This document shows positions 22,902 to 34,186 of a stretch of 64,000 nucleotides of DNA, in pieces. The notes under the pieces were generated by a model. That model worked only from the letters and a program-made list of their open reading frames with translations. It ran no database searches and was not told the origin of the DNA. Origin of the DNA: Megaustenia siamemsis (lineage: Eukaryota > Mollusca > Gastropoda > Stylommatophora > Ariophantidae); the NCBI GenBank assembly GCA_032433765.1, contig JAVIAB010000092.1, forward strand, positions 66,640,666 through 66,704,665, read 5' to 3'. The position numbers and the translations under genes are program-made. Every line of letters begins with the position of its first letter. Positions within the stretch are counted from its first letter, which is position 1.

Positions 22902-23028
22902 GTTTATTGCATGTTTCTTGCCATTTCTCTTTCTTTGCTTTTTTAGTAACTAGTTTGACCTTAGCACTAGCTTTGTTATGGCTTATTTTATTATTTAAAG
23001 TTGGGTTCTGCTCAAGTATTGTTCTGGC

Positions 23029-23484
23029 TTTAGTTTTCTCTGAAACTTTTTTGTTGTTTTCCAGCTTTCACTTGCGTAGGTAAGGACTGATAATACGTTT
23101 GAGTTGGATATTCTGAGTTTAGTTTTATTGCTTAGTATTTTGTTATTTCCATATTTTGTCCAGGTTTTTAAAATTTGCTGCTGCTTTTACTATCATGCTT
23201 CTGATCTATTACTTCACTTCACCATCTTATCTATGTTACTACCAAGACATATATAGTGGTCTACGCTTTTCAATGTCTGCAGATTTAGATATATATTTCC
23301 CTCTGGTGTATTTTTATTTTTCATTATTTTTGTTTTATCTCTGTTGATTCCAATTCCTATTCTTTCTGTCATGGATGATAGGGTATCTGTGACTTTTTGC
23401 TACTTGTTGATATTGTCACTTAGGAGTACTAGATCATCTGCAAATTGCAGGTAATTCTTGTCGTACCTTAGGTATGGAAGTAAT
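23029..23484 (-). mobile_element. LINE family A-prime, upstream half (interrupted)
   Basis: The minus strand reads NLQFADDLVLLSDN (RT motif C), ERIGIGINRDKTKIM, YICLGSNIDK and NVLSVLTYASESWKTT, with stops. It ends at the 14-bp TSD of the I-clade insertion. Confidence 0.8.
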
Positions 23485-24912
23485 AAATATTAAATTAAAA
23501 TTAAAATGTTAGTTTAAAGAACACACAATTGTATATTTTTGTGATAAAATGCATGTTTCTGTCAAAAATGTCATTCACGTTCATATTTTTGTAACAAATG
23601 GGTGTTTCTATTAGAAAATATCATGCCCATATTGTTGTGATGTATGTTTCTGTATGAAAATATCTATGACATGAATGTATGTTCATTCACTAGTCATAGT
23701 ATTTAGTCAAGAAATCTTGCCCTTTATTTCAGTGATACATACCACACTACTAGTAGCATTAATTGATATTAGATTTCTAAAAAAAGGGGTCCCAACACTT
23801 TTGCCATCTAAATTAATCCACGGGATAAGAACTACCTCTCACATTCTCCTAGCTTGCTTAATTGTAGTACAGTTACGCTTCATTGTTTTCTTAGTCTTGT
23901 AGCTCACTGCTTTGAAAATTTGTGCATTTTATTTAGTCTAGTTTTAAAATTTCAATCTGACCAACCTTTGAGACCCTGTTGGTAGCATTTTGCAGCTGAA
24001 TATTTCATGCTGATATAAATGTCTTTACAAAGAATAGATGGAAGAACAGTAGAGAAGTATGACATAAGTAGTTTCTGATAGCTTTTTGAGTGATGGATCA
24101 TGGCACAGAATGACTCAACTAGGAATGATTATTACTTATACAAAAAGGCAGAATATAAAAAAAACAATGAAAATGGTAACATTACATTATTCCAATGACA
24201 TAGGCAATGTACAAACACAGTCAAAAACTAGAAAAACAAAAAAAAAGTTGATAATGAAAATAAAAAGTAAGAGGTGGAAGCAAAAAAATGTTGAAAATTA
24301 CAATAAAAAGTAAAAGATGGATAGTTAAAAAGTATAATTAAAATATACAAGCACATATCTCATATGTTGGTTGAATAATTATTGTACCTATCCCTTCCAC
24401 TTATAAAGAATATATATCTTGAAACTTCACCATACATGAAAAATTGTGTTCTTAATCATTATTCACATCTAAGTTACATACTTTCCAACTCATAGCATTG
24501 GGTGCTTCATCATAGAGCACATTTTGATGATAGACCTGCTAATTTAAGAGGATCTAATACAAGTCATCAACATGATGGTATCCTGGTGGTTAATTTTGTA
24601 TTAAATGAGAGTTTAATGTGATACCTTCAGTCAGACACATAGCATGTATATATATATATATTAGTGTAACATACACAAGTCACCTTTGCATGCAGACTGT
24701 ATATGGAAGAAATGGTCAACATTGAAGCGGAAGATAGAGAAATGCCTCACTTTAATACATGCAACCATATTAATGAAAATAATGTACCTGTTCCAATGTT
24801 CTGTTAAGTTTGGAACATTCTATTTAAAAAAAAAAAAATAATAAAACTTATGCCCCAAAAATGGAAGTTACGTAGAAAATACAAATGGAAGTTACATGGA
24901 AAATACATTCTG
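23485..24912. other. Intron 12, part with nothing recognised
   Basis: AT-rich. 23510-23670 contains four loosely repeated units of about 50-60 bp around atgtttctgt. No ORF looks like a known protein. Confidence 0.5.
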
Positions 24913-25027
24913 ACTATCTATCTATCTATTGTCCTTTCGAGCCGAAGACGGCACATAGGGCAGAACCACAATCTCAAAAATAGAAACCTTGCGTGCCAAA
25001 ATGGCACATATTGCAGAGATCACTACT
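24913..25027 (-). mobile_element. SINE-3 copy, 5'-truncated
   Basis: Inverted copy of the 13377-13553 SINE beginning with its (tatc) tail, then ttgtcctttcgagccgaag, and ending at gcagagatcactac. Confidence 0.75.
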
Positions 25028-25087
25028 AGTTACCCATAATTTAAACAATTCCGTCATACCTCTTTATTTGTACATATATAAATGTAC

Positions 25088-27497
25088 TTCTTCTTCTTCT
25101 TTCCTTCCTCATCTGCCTTTCAGCGTCGAGGGGAGATATAATTTGCGGTCTTTTGCTCTTATGTTCGCCTCTGCTGCTGTTATGTTTCCTAGTGCTTCTG
25201 ATATTCCATCGATCCATCTTTTTCGTGGTCGACCCTTGGGTCTGTTGTTCTCACAACGTTTGTTGAAGGCTCGTTGTGTTGTGTTTTGTTCTTTCTGCCT
25301 TGTCACGTGGCCGAACCATTTTATCTGTTGTTTCCTTATATATTCTATGGCTGGGGCTATTCCTAGCTTTTTTCTCAGTTCTACATTTCTGATCTTATCT
25401 CTCAGACTGTTTCCTGTCATTCGTCTAACACATTTCATCTCTGTAGAGGTTATTTTTCTTATTGTTCTTGCATCTAGAGTCCAGGTCTGGCATTGGTAGC
25501 ACAACGTTGGAATGAAGATTGTATTGTATAGTGCTCGTTTTGCCTCCAGAGTTATTTCCTTGTTGGACAATAGTGGTGATAACTGTCCGATGATTTGACA
25601 AGCTTTGTTGCATCTTGATTCTATCTCTGCTGTTTGGGAATTGTCGTTTGTCATTAGACTTCCTAGGTATTTGAATTCCTCTACTTGTTTTAGTTGTCTG
25701 CCTTCTATAGTTATGTTGATGTTCTGTTTATTTTTGGCGACATTCATGACTTCTGTTTTGTTGATGTTGATTTTCATGTTGTATTTTGTTCCTAAGATGT
25801 TGAGTTTGTTTAAGTGTTCTTGTAGGTCTTCTATTGTTTCATGTATTAGTGCCTGGTCGTCTGCAAATAGAAGCTCGTTGATCTCCTCTGTCTCTGATGG
25901 GTTGGCTAGCTTGCATATATGGTCCATGTATGTAATAAACAGTAGGGGGGATAGTACGCACCCCTGTCTTACACCTGATCTAACTTCGAAGTGGTCTGTG
26001 TAGCCTGTTGCTGTTCTGACCCTGCAGCTGCTGTTGGCGTAGAGACTTTTAATAATGTTGGTTAGATGTTGGCTTACTCCGTATGTTGTTAGTATCTCCC
26101 ACAGTTGTTCTCTGTTTACTCTGTCGAATGCTTTTTCCTGGTCAATGAAGGCTATGTATAAGTTTTGGTTGTGTTCTGTCGTTTTTTCTGCAAGCTGTTT
26201 TAGTGTGAATAGTGCGTCGGTACATCCTCTGTTTTTTCGGAACCCCATTTGAGAATCGCTTAACTGTAGTTCTATTATTGGTCTCAGTCTTTTTTCCAAG
26301 ATTTTGGCGTATAGCTTTCCTACATGGCTGAGCAGAGATATACCTCTATATTGATTGCAGTCTCTTTTGCTACCTTTCTTTTTCCATATTGGTATGATGA
26401 TTGCCTGTTGCCAGTCTTCTGGGGCTTGTTGTTGGTGCCATGCTGCATTAAATATTCTGTGCAGCCATTGCATTCCTGTTTCTCCCGCTGCTGCTATTAT
26501 TTCTATTGGAATGTTATCTATCCCTGGTGCTTTGTTTCTTGGTGCATATTTGATTACTTCTTCTATTTCCTCTTTCATGATGTTGGGTTCAGTATTTGTG
26601 AGTTCTAGTGTGGTTTTTGTTGTCTTGTTGGTAGTTGGTATGTTTAACAGGTCTTCAAAATATTCTTTCCATCTCTGTTGCATACATTGGTTGTTTGATA
26701 TTGGTTGTCCGTCTTTGTCATTTATCAGCTCAGTAGGATCATGGTTTTCTTTTCTCGCTCTTGTGGCTTTTACTGCTTTGTAGAAATCTCTTGTGGCTGT
26801 CTTGAAGTCCCTGCTCATGTTTTGTCCGAATTCTGTCCAATTCCTTTGCTTAGCTTCTTTGATCAGCATTTTAACTCTTTTTCGAACTAAGGCATATCTT
26901 TCATATTTTTCTTGGTTCTTGTTCTCCCTCCAATTTTTAAACAGTTTCTTCTTTTCTTTAATTGCTTCTCTGATTGTTTCGTTCCACCACGGGGTGCTCT
27001 TTTTCCCTTCTCTTGTTCTTAGCTTCGTTCCACAAACTGTTTTAGAGATGTTAGTTACTGTTTCCTTAAATTGTTTCCACTCTTCTTCTACTGTGCCTAC
27101 TTCGTTAGGGAGTTTCTTGAATTCCTCTCTGAGTTTTTCTTCTAGGGTTTTCCTTGTTTCTTGATCGTTTAATTGTTTTATTTTTATTGTCTGTTCTTTT
27201 CGCTTCTTTTGTTTGTTTTCGTGTTTTCTCTTTATTTTTGGCTGTCTTAGTGTGATCATAACCATCTTGTGATCCGTGTCGTCTGTAATATTTGGGATTG
27301 CTCTACTGTCGGTTACTCTTTTCTTGTTCTCTTTTCTTGTTAGTATAAAATCTATCTGGCTTCTGCATGTTGTGTCATTCCATTTGTACCAGGTGTATAC
27401 TTGCGACTCTCTGTGTTTGAAGAATGTGTTGGTGATAAATAAATTGTTTTGATTGCATAGTTCCAGCAGTCTGCTTCCGTTTTCGTTTATCTATTAT
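25088..27497 (-). mobile_element. LINE family B, nearly intact, 5'-truncated
   Basis: A 2410-bp insertion with 11-bp TSD tataaatgtac (25077-25087, 27498-27508) and a (gaa)n 3' tail on the minus strand. It retains the last part of the endonuclease domain and the complete reverse transcriptase in one uninterrupted frame. Shorter or older copies of the same family lie at 43502-43975, 36480-37805 with 35173-35609, and 49300-49760. Confidence 0.92.
25109..27491 (-). CDS. Endonuclease-reverse transcriptase of LINE family B, N-terminally truncated
   Basis: About 794 open codons; the first Met at 27265 gives 718 residues, but the frame is open further upstream. Upstream codons read CRSQIDFILTR and TDDTDHKMV, the end of an APE-type endonuclease (S-x-I-D and D-H motifs). 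Then come APGIDNIPIEII, YRGISLLSHVGK, FIDQEKAFDRVNR (motif A), GVRQGCVLSPLLF (motif B), LLFADDQALI (motif C), FKYLGSL, CYQCQTWTLD, KWFGHVTRQ and the C-terminal GRPRKRWIDGI. The reading frame has no lesion except truncation at the insertion point, so this copy is young. It is antisense to ADGRV1. Confidence 0.92.
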
Positions 27498-27656
27498 TAT
27501 AAATGTACGGGTAATTGATTTCTATTATTTTTTTAATTCCTATTGATTCCTAGGTTAGACACACAAAAATGTTGACATTTTAAAATAACTCATATATTGA
27601 AGACATGACTATTGCAGTGAAAATATTATATACATTTTTTGTTACTTCTCTTGCAG

Positions 27657-28002
27657 GCAGTCAAATTACACAGTAGAAGAGGCATTTAGTACTTTAGAGT
27701 TTGATGTAGTGAGAAGTCAGGGTACACAAGGGCTAGTTACAGTAGATGTCATGACAGTGCCAGCAACTGCTACATTTTCAGTAAACAATTCAAGAGTTGT
27801 ACTAGCTCCAATATCACAGTCAGTTGGTTCATCTGTGTCAGACTGGTGCCAGGTGACAATTGGAAATACAGTTTACCTTCTCATGCTTACATCACTGACA
27901 TCTGACACTCAACTGGCTAGTTTGTTGCCAACTGGCTCACCAGCTGTTGGAATGGGCCAATCTATTATTTACAAGTGGCAAGGACAGCTTACCTATACTT
28001 CT
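27657..28002 (+). CDS. ADGRV1: ADGRV1 exon 13: Calx-beta f N-terminal half and first EAR repeat
   Basis: Acceptor cttgcag, donor tct|gtaagt; phase 2 in, phase 0 out. At 346 bp this is the longest exon. The first 40 codons are Calx-beta strands (STLEFDVVRSQGTQGLVTVDV); then WCQVTIGNTVYLLMLTS and SIIYKWQGQL give the first EAR unit. The switch happens in mid-exon, exactly where a Calx-beta domain would reach its G-x-DY loop. Confidence 0.93.
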
Positions 28003-28336
28003 GTAAGTAGAGTTTAAGGCTTAAGACTTGATAGAAATAAAAAAAATAAATATAGAAATAATGAGAATCTGAATCACTAATCATAGTCAATTAATTGATA
28101 ATGATATTTCATCAGTTTCAAGAGACATTTGTTTTTTAGTGCTTGTGTAAGGGTATTATCAAATGTCTGCTTTTTCTTTCCTCATTCATATCTAAAATTG
28201 GCATCTTGTCTCAGATCACGTTCACCTATTTTAAAATCAGCATTTACTATATGCCTTCTCTTTACATCTGTATTTAGCAAGCTCTTTGCATTCACTTATG
28301 ATCATGTGCATATTTTCAATATACAAGTCACAATTG

Positions 28337-28337
<1 letters not shown>

Positions 28338-28372
<35 letters not shown>
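28338..28372. repeat. (AT)n microsatellite
   Basis: About 35 bp of ta/at repeat in intron 13. Confidence 0.9.
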
Positions 28373-28374
<2 letters not shown>

Positions 28375-28610
28375 TTTGTTGTTTTCTTTTATTTGTAGCA
28401 ATACCTCTTGATTTACCTGCAATATTTATAAACTATTAAATATAATAGTATTATTAATTATTTAAAAAAAAAATGACTGTATATTTATAGGTACATTAAC
28501 TGCATCACTATTATCACGATCAGGCCCATTGATGTTGTCAGTCTTTAGGGAACTCTTGAATATGTCTTTGCAATTTCCCTTAAACCCTCATGAGCTGCTT
28601 TCTGACATAT

Positions 28611-29559
28611 CATCATCATCAAGTACCGGGCCTACTGGCGTAGGTGATCATGTCTCTCCACAACTTTTGATCTCGGCAGCTATTTATCATTTCTGTTGTT
28701 GACCTTCTGCCAAGCCATTCTCTTAAGCTGTCTGTTATTTTTTCTCTTTGCTTCCCTCTATCTCTTCATTCCTCAATTTTTCCAGTTGTTACAATATATT
28801 CCAGTTGTTCTCTTCTCATTACATAGCCAAAAAATGATGATTGTTTCTTCCTAATATTGGAAATTAGCTATCTTTTTGCTTTGACCTCTCTCAGAACCTC
28901 TTCATTACTCTTCTTAGCTGTCCATGGTAATGGTATTCTCAACATTCTTCTGTAAAACCACATTTCTAAAGCCTCCAGTGATTTTCTTGTCTGTTGTCCT
29001 ATTGTCCATGACTCGCATCCATATGTTAAGACTGGCTCTACGTAACATTTAAGAACTCTTTTTCTTGTTTCTGTTGTCAAAAATGGATTGCATAGTATTT
29101 TCCTCATTTTTTGGAAAGCTGCTTTTGCCTGAGCCATTCTACATCTCACCTCTTTTGTACATCTTCCGTCTGAGGTTAACAAAGTTCCCAAATATTTAAA
29201 TTCATTTACCTGTTTTAATATTGTCCTACTTGTCTTTATTTTGCACTGAGGTGATGTCTTTTTCTTTGTTGTTACCATTACCTCTGTCTTTTTGCTCTTA
29301 AGGCTGAGTCCTTTATTTTTGCTTTCTTTCACTATAATGTCCAACATTTCTTGTAACTCATTTTCACTCTTAGCGATTAATACTGTATCATCAGCATACC
29401 TTAGATTATTTATATTATGACCTCCAATTGTTATTCCAGGCATGCCCCTTATGGGTCTTAAAATAATCTAACTATAAATATTAAACAAATCTGGTGACAG
29501 CACACAACCTTGCCTAACACCCTGTTTTATTTGTTCAAACATTCCCAATTGGTTTCCAG
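28611..29559 (-). mobile_element. LINE family D, 5'-truncated, inserted in an older LINE
   Basis: A 949-bp minus-strand insertion with an 11-bp TSD ttctgacatat (28600-28610, 29560-29570) and a (gat)n tail. Contains NNLRYADDTVLIAKS (motif C), FKYLGTLLTSDGR and VLTYGCESWTIG. A 191-residue frame (28868-29443) stays open; flanking parts carry stops. Confidence 0.9.
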
Positions 29560-29570
29560 TTCTGACATAT

Positions 29571-30385
29571 GATGAAAGTTGATTCTGCCCATTCTCAGAT
29601 GTCTCCTACCAATTTCTCTATCTACCTTGTCTTTTTTTGCCTGGTTCTTTGCTCTGTAAAATATTCTTAGCAAGGCCTTAGATCTTGAAACATGCTTGCA
29701 CTATTTTAGTTTTGATTCATTTACCATTGACAGAAAACCTGTAGATCAGTGAGTTATGTTGAGCACTTCCTCATTGGTGATATGGTCTGTATGAAATATG
29801 TGCAAGATCTTTCTGCAATGACTCATTTCCAGAGCCGGTATTTTTCTTTCAAGATCACAGGTAAATGTCCATGTTTCACATTTGTATAGAGATACAGATG
29901 TCACTACTGTTCTTAATAATCTGATCTTTATTCTTAGGGAGATGTTATTACTTTTTCATATATGGATTAGTCTTGGCAGGGTTGCCATTGCCAGTGCAGT
30001 TCTGGCTAATAATTCTGATTTTGAACCTATGTTAGTGACAATGGAGCACAGATATTTGAATTTGTTGACTGTTTCAAGTACCTCTCCATTTATTTGGATT
30101 ATTCTTTCAATACCATGTGTTTTGTTTGTCATCAGCTTGGTTTTGTCAGCATTGATCTCCATTCCATATGTTCTTGATGTCTTATTTAGGCACTTGCCTA
30201 GATTTTTGAGCTCTGATATGTCACTTGCTAATTCATCTATATCATCTGCAAAATAAAGGTAGGCAGTCATTTTGCCTTCGATGGTTATGGCCTCAAGGTT
30301 TTATTTGAGGACACCTGTCAAAGTTCTTTCAAGAAATTTGTTAAATAATGTTGGGGAATGTAAACATCCCTGCCCTATTCCCCCA
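29571..30385 (-). mobile_element. Older LINE fragment, target of the family D insertion
   Basis: The minus strand reads GQGCLHSPTLFNKFLE, YLYFADDIDELASD, TKLMTNKTHGIERI and FKYLCSIVTNIGSKSE, then degraded sequence up to 29571. Its possible continuation is to the left of 28600. Motif C is FADD. Many stops. Confidence 0.75.
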
Positions 30386-30403
30386 GTTGTCAGAAACTAT
30401 TAA

Positions 30404-30707
30404 CTCTTTCCGTACGGAAGCTTTTTATCGACGCAACGGAAGATATTTCAGAGACAAAATTATTCATGGTTTTAAGAATCAATCTACATATTTATATTTA
30501 TCTAACATATAACATATTATATATGAATGTTTAGATAATTGAACAAGGTATTAGATTTCATCAATATCAAGATGATACAAGATATGTAAAAAGAATATGG
30601 TTTGATGGCGTTCACATTAATCAAATTGAGCGTGGCGCACTATGCGGCAAAACGTATGGTTGCCGAAATAGGCATGCTGCACAGTACGGCGAAACGTACG
30701 GAAAGAG
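30404..30707. mobile_element. TTAA-flanked MITE, copy 1
   Basis: 304 bp bounded by TTAA (30400-30403, 30708-30711), with terminal inverted repeats ctctttccgtacgg... and ...cgtacggaaagag. No coding capacity. The TTAA target and termini point to piggyBac-type mobilisation. Copies 2 and 3 are at 48443-48745 and 50184-51683. Confidence 0.85.
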
Positions 30708-30774
30708 TTAAACAATAAATTAATATTAAAATAAAAGCCCAGTAAAAATAAGAAATAACATATTTTTCTAATAG

Positions 30775-30921
30775 ACTATAGCCAGTGATGGAGCAACAGC
30801 AGCTACTTCTTTCATGATCAGTAACATCACGTACGTGTTTGTTACAAATAGCGGAAGAGAAGGAAAACGCCAAGTCTCTTCACGTCTATATACAATCTCT
30901 CCAGGTGGATTTTTACAGGTG
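30775..30921 (+). CDS. ADGRV1: ADGRV1 exon 14: EAR repeat 2
   Basis: Acceptor ctaatag, donor gtg|gtgagt, phase 0 at both ends. Encodes FMISNITYVFVTNSG and SRLYTISPGGFLQV, a complete EAR propeller unit (hydrophobic strand, then x-Y/L-x-W/F-like strand). Confidence 0.9.
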
Positions 30922-31186
30922 GTGAGTAGTTTCCAAGTACAGTTTTATTTTATCAACATAACAATAAACTTGAGGAGTTGACCTGTTAACCCCTCCACAG
31001 TGAAATAAAATTTGTGCAAACTCTTCCAAATGATGAAATGTAACAAAATAGTTTTAAAATATTCTTTGATCTAGGCATTATATTCCTCCATCTGACTTAC
31101 TTTCGCTCTTCCTCTATGCGGTGACAAATTGCACCAAGACCCTTAACACTTGAACTATGAAGGGTACCAATGTAAAGTCTGTTTAG

Positions 31187-31407
31187 TTAAATTTAAGTAC
31201 CCCCCATCACGCCAAGTGGCATATAGGGAATATGGCGGTAGTGACCATAAATTTTACAGACCTTCGGCACATGATTTTTGGGTTAATGTGGTCGGTATTA
31301 CGCCCGTGCTGCTTTACTTTCCCAGACAAAAAAATCCGGTACCCATTAAAGGCTGGGTGAACCAGAAGCCATCGGTTGGGATCTAACCCTACCTATTTTC
31401 CTTTGTA
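31187..31407 (-). mobile_element. SINE-2 copy, 5'-truncated
   Basis: Minus-strand copy with a 15-bp TSD gtaaagtctgtttag (31172-31186, 31408-31422). It matches 55285-55542 and 58879-59129 but lacks most of the tRNA head, ending after the B-box region. Confidence 0.88.
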
Positions 31408-31539
31408 GTAAAGTCTGTTTAGCATAACAAATTCACCCAGTATGAATTTTTTCTATATATAAATTCTGTGTGATTTCATACTTTCACCTTATGTTATAAT
31501 TCTAATCATCTTCTTCTTGCCTCCACACTATTTCAACTT

Positions 31540-31780
31540 CCTGCAGAACTAAGTCTTCAAGAAACATTTTCCAGGTCAACATGTGTGGTGCCATTATTTT
31601 AAGGATCGTTCCATGTCTTCCTGGGTTTTTTCATCTCTGTTTCCTCCAGTCTTCTCTAAGTATATTTTGGCCTTTTTCTTCTTTGTCTCTTCTTCCCCTA
31701 AAAATTTCAAAAAGAGTCCTATGTGTAAAATTAATTTAGTTTCCTCTTAAATAGTGCTGGTCTTTAGTGCATCTTTTTCC
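31540..31780 (-). mobile_element. LINE 3'-terminal fragment
   Basis: Shares the arrangement of 9710-9900 (attttaaggatcgttccatgtcttcc and following), so it is a second copy of that decayed LINE end. Confidence 0.6.
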
Positions 31781-31799
31781 ACTGGTATTTTGGGGTCAA

Positions 31800-31934
31800 T
31801 GGCGAGATTTGATAAAATATCTTTAAAAGAATTGAAAACTGCTGGAACAAAAAATTCAGATAAGAGAAGGAGTATCTTGGTCTACGTCCTATGGGCTGGC
31901 TACGGCTCGAAAGGTCAATAGATAGATAGATAGA
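31800..31934 (+). mobile_element. LINE family A, 3' UTR fragment
   Basis: Starts tggcgagatttgataaaatat and ends (gata)n. Imperfect flanking repeat ttggggtcaa / ttgggggtcaa is consistent with a TSD. Confidence 0.85.
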
Positions 31935-32369
31935 TTTGGGGGTCAAGGCAAAGAGATGCAAATGAATGCATAAAAATGTGAAGCTGCATTAAAGCTAAAT
32001 GTGAGGGAAAACTTTAAAAAAAAAATAGAAAAATGGTATGGTAAAAGCTTTACGTAATTGATAGACGACACAAATTTGAACGACGTTTTGGCTCAATAGG
32101 CCTTAAGCAGGAATAAACAAACAACACACATACAGATATGAAAGTGATTAAAATTAATCCTACATAGCTAATGAAACAACCAAAGCAAAATAATAGAAAC
32201 TGGTTTAAGAAATGAAAAATTTCTTCCCTGTGTCGTGGACTGTGGTCAGAAGGAGAAAGAAGGATTCACGGGTGTGCGCTGTAAATATCCTGCTGGTGGC
32301 AGGGTCAAGAACATGTAAAGGGTTCTAAAAATATGTGAGTGGGGGGAACACTGTCTAGATATGGGTGTT

Positions 32370-32372
<3 letters not shown>

Positions 32373-32434
<62 letters not shown>

Positions 32435-32460
32435 ATATATACATACATTTGTGTGTGTGT
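32373..32460. repeat. (TA)n / (TG)n microsatellite in the fold-back loop
   Basis: Nearly 60 bp of ta repeat followed by tatacatacatttgtgtgtgtg, forming the centre of the fold-back element. Confidence 0.9.
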
Positions 32461-32616
32461 ATATACATGTATGTGTGGGCTTGTAGATGCTTATAGACAT
32501 TATCAGTGGCTTTGTAGTCAAGGTAACCTAGACAGTGTTCCCCCCACTCACATATTTTTATAACCCTTTACAAGTTGTTGACCCTCCAACAGCAGGGTGT
32601 TTACAGCGCACACCCG

Positions 32617-32820
32617 GTTGTTTGTTTCATTACTAGTTAACTATGTAGGATTAGTTTTATTCACTTACATATCTGTGTGTGTTGTTTGTTTCATTACTAG
32701 TTAGCTATGTAGGATTAGTTTTATTCACTTACATATCTGTGTGTGTTGTTTGTTTCATTACTAGTTAGCTATGTAGGATTAGTTTTATTCACTTACATAT
32801 CTGTGTGTGTGTTGTTTGTT
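32617..32820. repeat. Tandem 64-66-bp repeat, three units
   Basis: Units start at 32617, 32681 and 32745 with gttgtttgtttcattactag and are nearly identical; a fourth partial start is at 32811. Only one such unit is present in the left arm. Confidence 0.9.
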
Positions 32821-32825
32821 AGTTC

Positions 32826-32866
32826 CTGCTGAAGGCCTATTGAGCCGAAATGTTCAAATTTGCGTC
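32826..32866 (+). ncRNA. Degenerate hammerhead-ribozyme-like motif
   Basis: The order CTGCTGA, a GGC-loop-GCC helix, GAAA, a short loop and GTC resembles the core of the hammerhead motifs described in Penelope-like elements (CUGAUGA, helix II, GAAA, cleavage at GUC). One core base is changed (C for A), there is an extra A beside helix II, and helix I does not pair convincingly. I consider it a decayed or coincidental motif. Confidence 0.25.
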
Positions 32867-32880
32867 CACTGGTATTTGTC

Positions 32881-34080
32881 TGGTGATGTGATTTATGTGA
32901 TAATATATTTTTATTGCATATTGTATATATAGCAACATATGCTACCACAAGCACATGATCCTATTTGTGATTATTTGCCTGTCTGTATGTAAAGCAGATA
33001 TTTATTGTTGACTAAAGAAGAAATAGTACAATAACTAGTCATTGGAACTTATTTGTAAGACAAATCTACACAAACATTAATTATTTGAATGATATATGAC
33101 ATGGAAAACAGATAACAAAATTATGGTTAATCATTTCTGCCCTGTTTTAAAAAAGTAGAAAACAAAAATAAGAAAAAAAAACATATATAACTGATAGGTG
33201 TTTAAGTTTAAAATACTAGTTTCATCATTCAATTACATCATTCAACTTCCATTTTATCTGCATATTCAAACTTATCATATCATGTGACAAATACAGGGAC
33301 AAGCTCTGGTTGGAACACTCATTGCTATGATTTGGCAAGACTTCTGGAAGAGGTTGAGGGGAATAGTGGAAAGAGATGATGATGTTCAGTTTAGTATCTT
33401 TTCTTCCTCTTTTTGTTCTTTTGTCATGGATTAGCAATGCTTGTCTATGGACAGCATACCTTGTGGCATCTTACAAAAAGAAACTACAAAAAAATATATG
33501 TTTCTCTTTGTCTACATGGTCATTTGATGTAGGAAGCTCCAGATTTGTCTAACTCTGCTTGTTTTTTTCTGTTTGTCTCTGTCAGATTGTCTTTTATCAA
33601 CCACACTTTTGTCTTCCCTTTTGTGTCCACTGCATGATAGTTATTTTATTGAAAAAAAAGTATTAAAAAAAAGTGTCATTGGAGTAAAAATCAGCACAAC
33701 TGATTAAAAAGTATTAGTTCTAGCTCTGGTGATAATATTCATCTATTGGTTAATAAACACACACTCTTTGTGCTCAGTTTTTTTTCCCCTTTAGGGAAAT
33801 ACACAAAGTCCTAGTTCTCACTCTTCTTAGAGCCTTATCTATCTGTGTTGCTGTTGTAGCGTTTTTCTTTATGTTGCCACTCCAACTCAATCTGGACCTA
33901 CCTCTAACTCTATTAATATAAGCCCTGCGTATTGTAGAACCACAAGGCATATTCTCCATGTGTTCTATCTGTTTTCTTTTGACTTAGTTGAAGGCTGGTT
34001 CTATAGATTATTTTACCATCACTAAGATTATCTCACTTACCTACAATAAATAAGAAGGCACTATAATTAGTACAATATTT
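32881..34080. other. Intron 14 remainder
   Basis: AT-rich and mostly featureless. 33780-33990 read on the minus strand (RRAYINRVRGRSRLSWSGNIKK) may be a LINE C-terminal scrap. Confidence 0.4.
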
Positions 34081-34098
34081 CTTGTATTATTTTGTATT

Positions 34099-34103
34099 AA
34101 ATT

Positions 34104-34186
<83 letters not shown>

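Larger units (their letters stand above)
20164..23028 (-). mobile_element. I-clade (Nimb-like) LINE with RNase H, 5'-truncated
   Basis: A 2865-bp minus-strand element flanked by a 14-bp TSD tttagttttctctg (20150-20163, 23029-23042). In order 5' to 3' it has a linker before the RT, SPGPDKIHNEM, YRPLSLTSCIGK, DLQQAYDRVWRKG (motif A), LPQGSPLSCTLF (motif B), LYADDLV (motif C), an RNase H domain with GHSNIPGNDKADTLAKRG, and a C-terminal CPLC...H....C zinc knuckle. The 3' end is ataacaacaa, as in the TAA-type tails of I elements. Multiple stops and frameshifts, including one right after YADDLV, make it non-functional. The endonuclease part is missing. Confidence 0.88.
32064..32867. mobile_element. 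Large fold-back element of Penelope-like type
   Basis: Inverted arms at 32064-32358 and 32528-32867 around a spacer of (ta)n and (tg)n. The arms share atttgaacgacgttttggctcaataggcc-type sequence, the bagged phrase gcgctgtaaatatcctgctggtggcagggt, and gtgagtggggggaacactgtctag. The same sequences, once only, follow a Penelope-type GIY-YIG remnant at 57690-58790, which links this fold-back to Penelope-like retroelements. The right arm alone contains three tandem 64-66-bp units. Confidence 0.7.

Noticed and set aside
23675..23902. Hydrophobic 75-codon + strand frame, thought to be a mitochondrial insert
   Set aside because: The residues do not match any mitochondrial protein pattern I know, and there is no flanking support.
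25605..27164. Several long + strand open frames across 25605-27164
   Set aside because: They are antisense shadows of the family B reverse transcriptase frame; no protein-like motifs.
32246..32563. Frames with long Tyr-Ile repeats (also at 28237 and 34082)
   Set aside because: Translations of (TA)n microsatellites, not genes.
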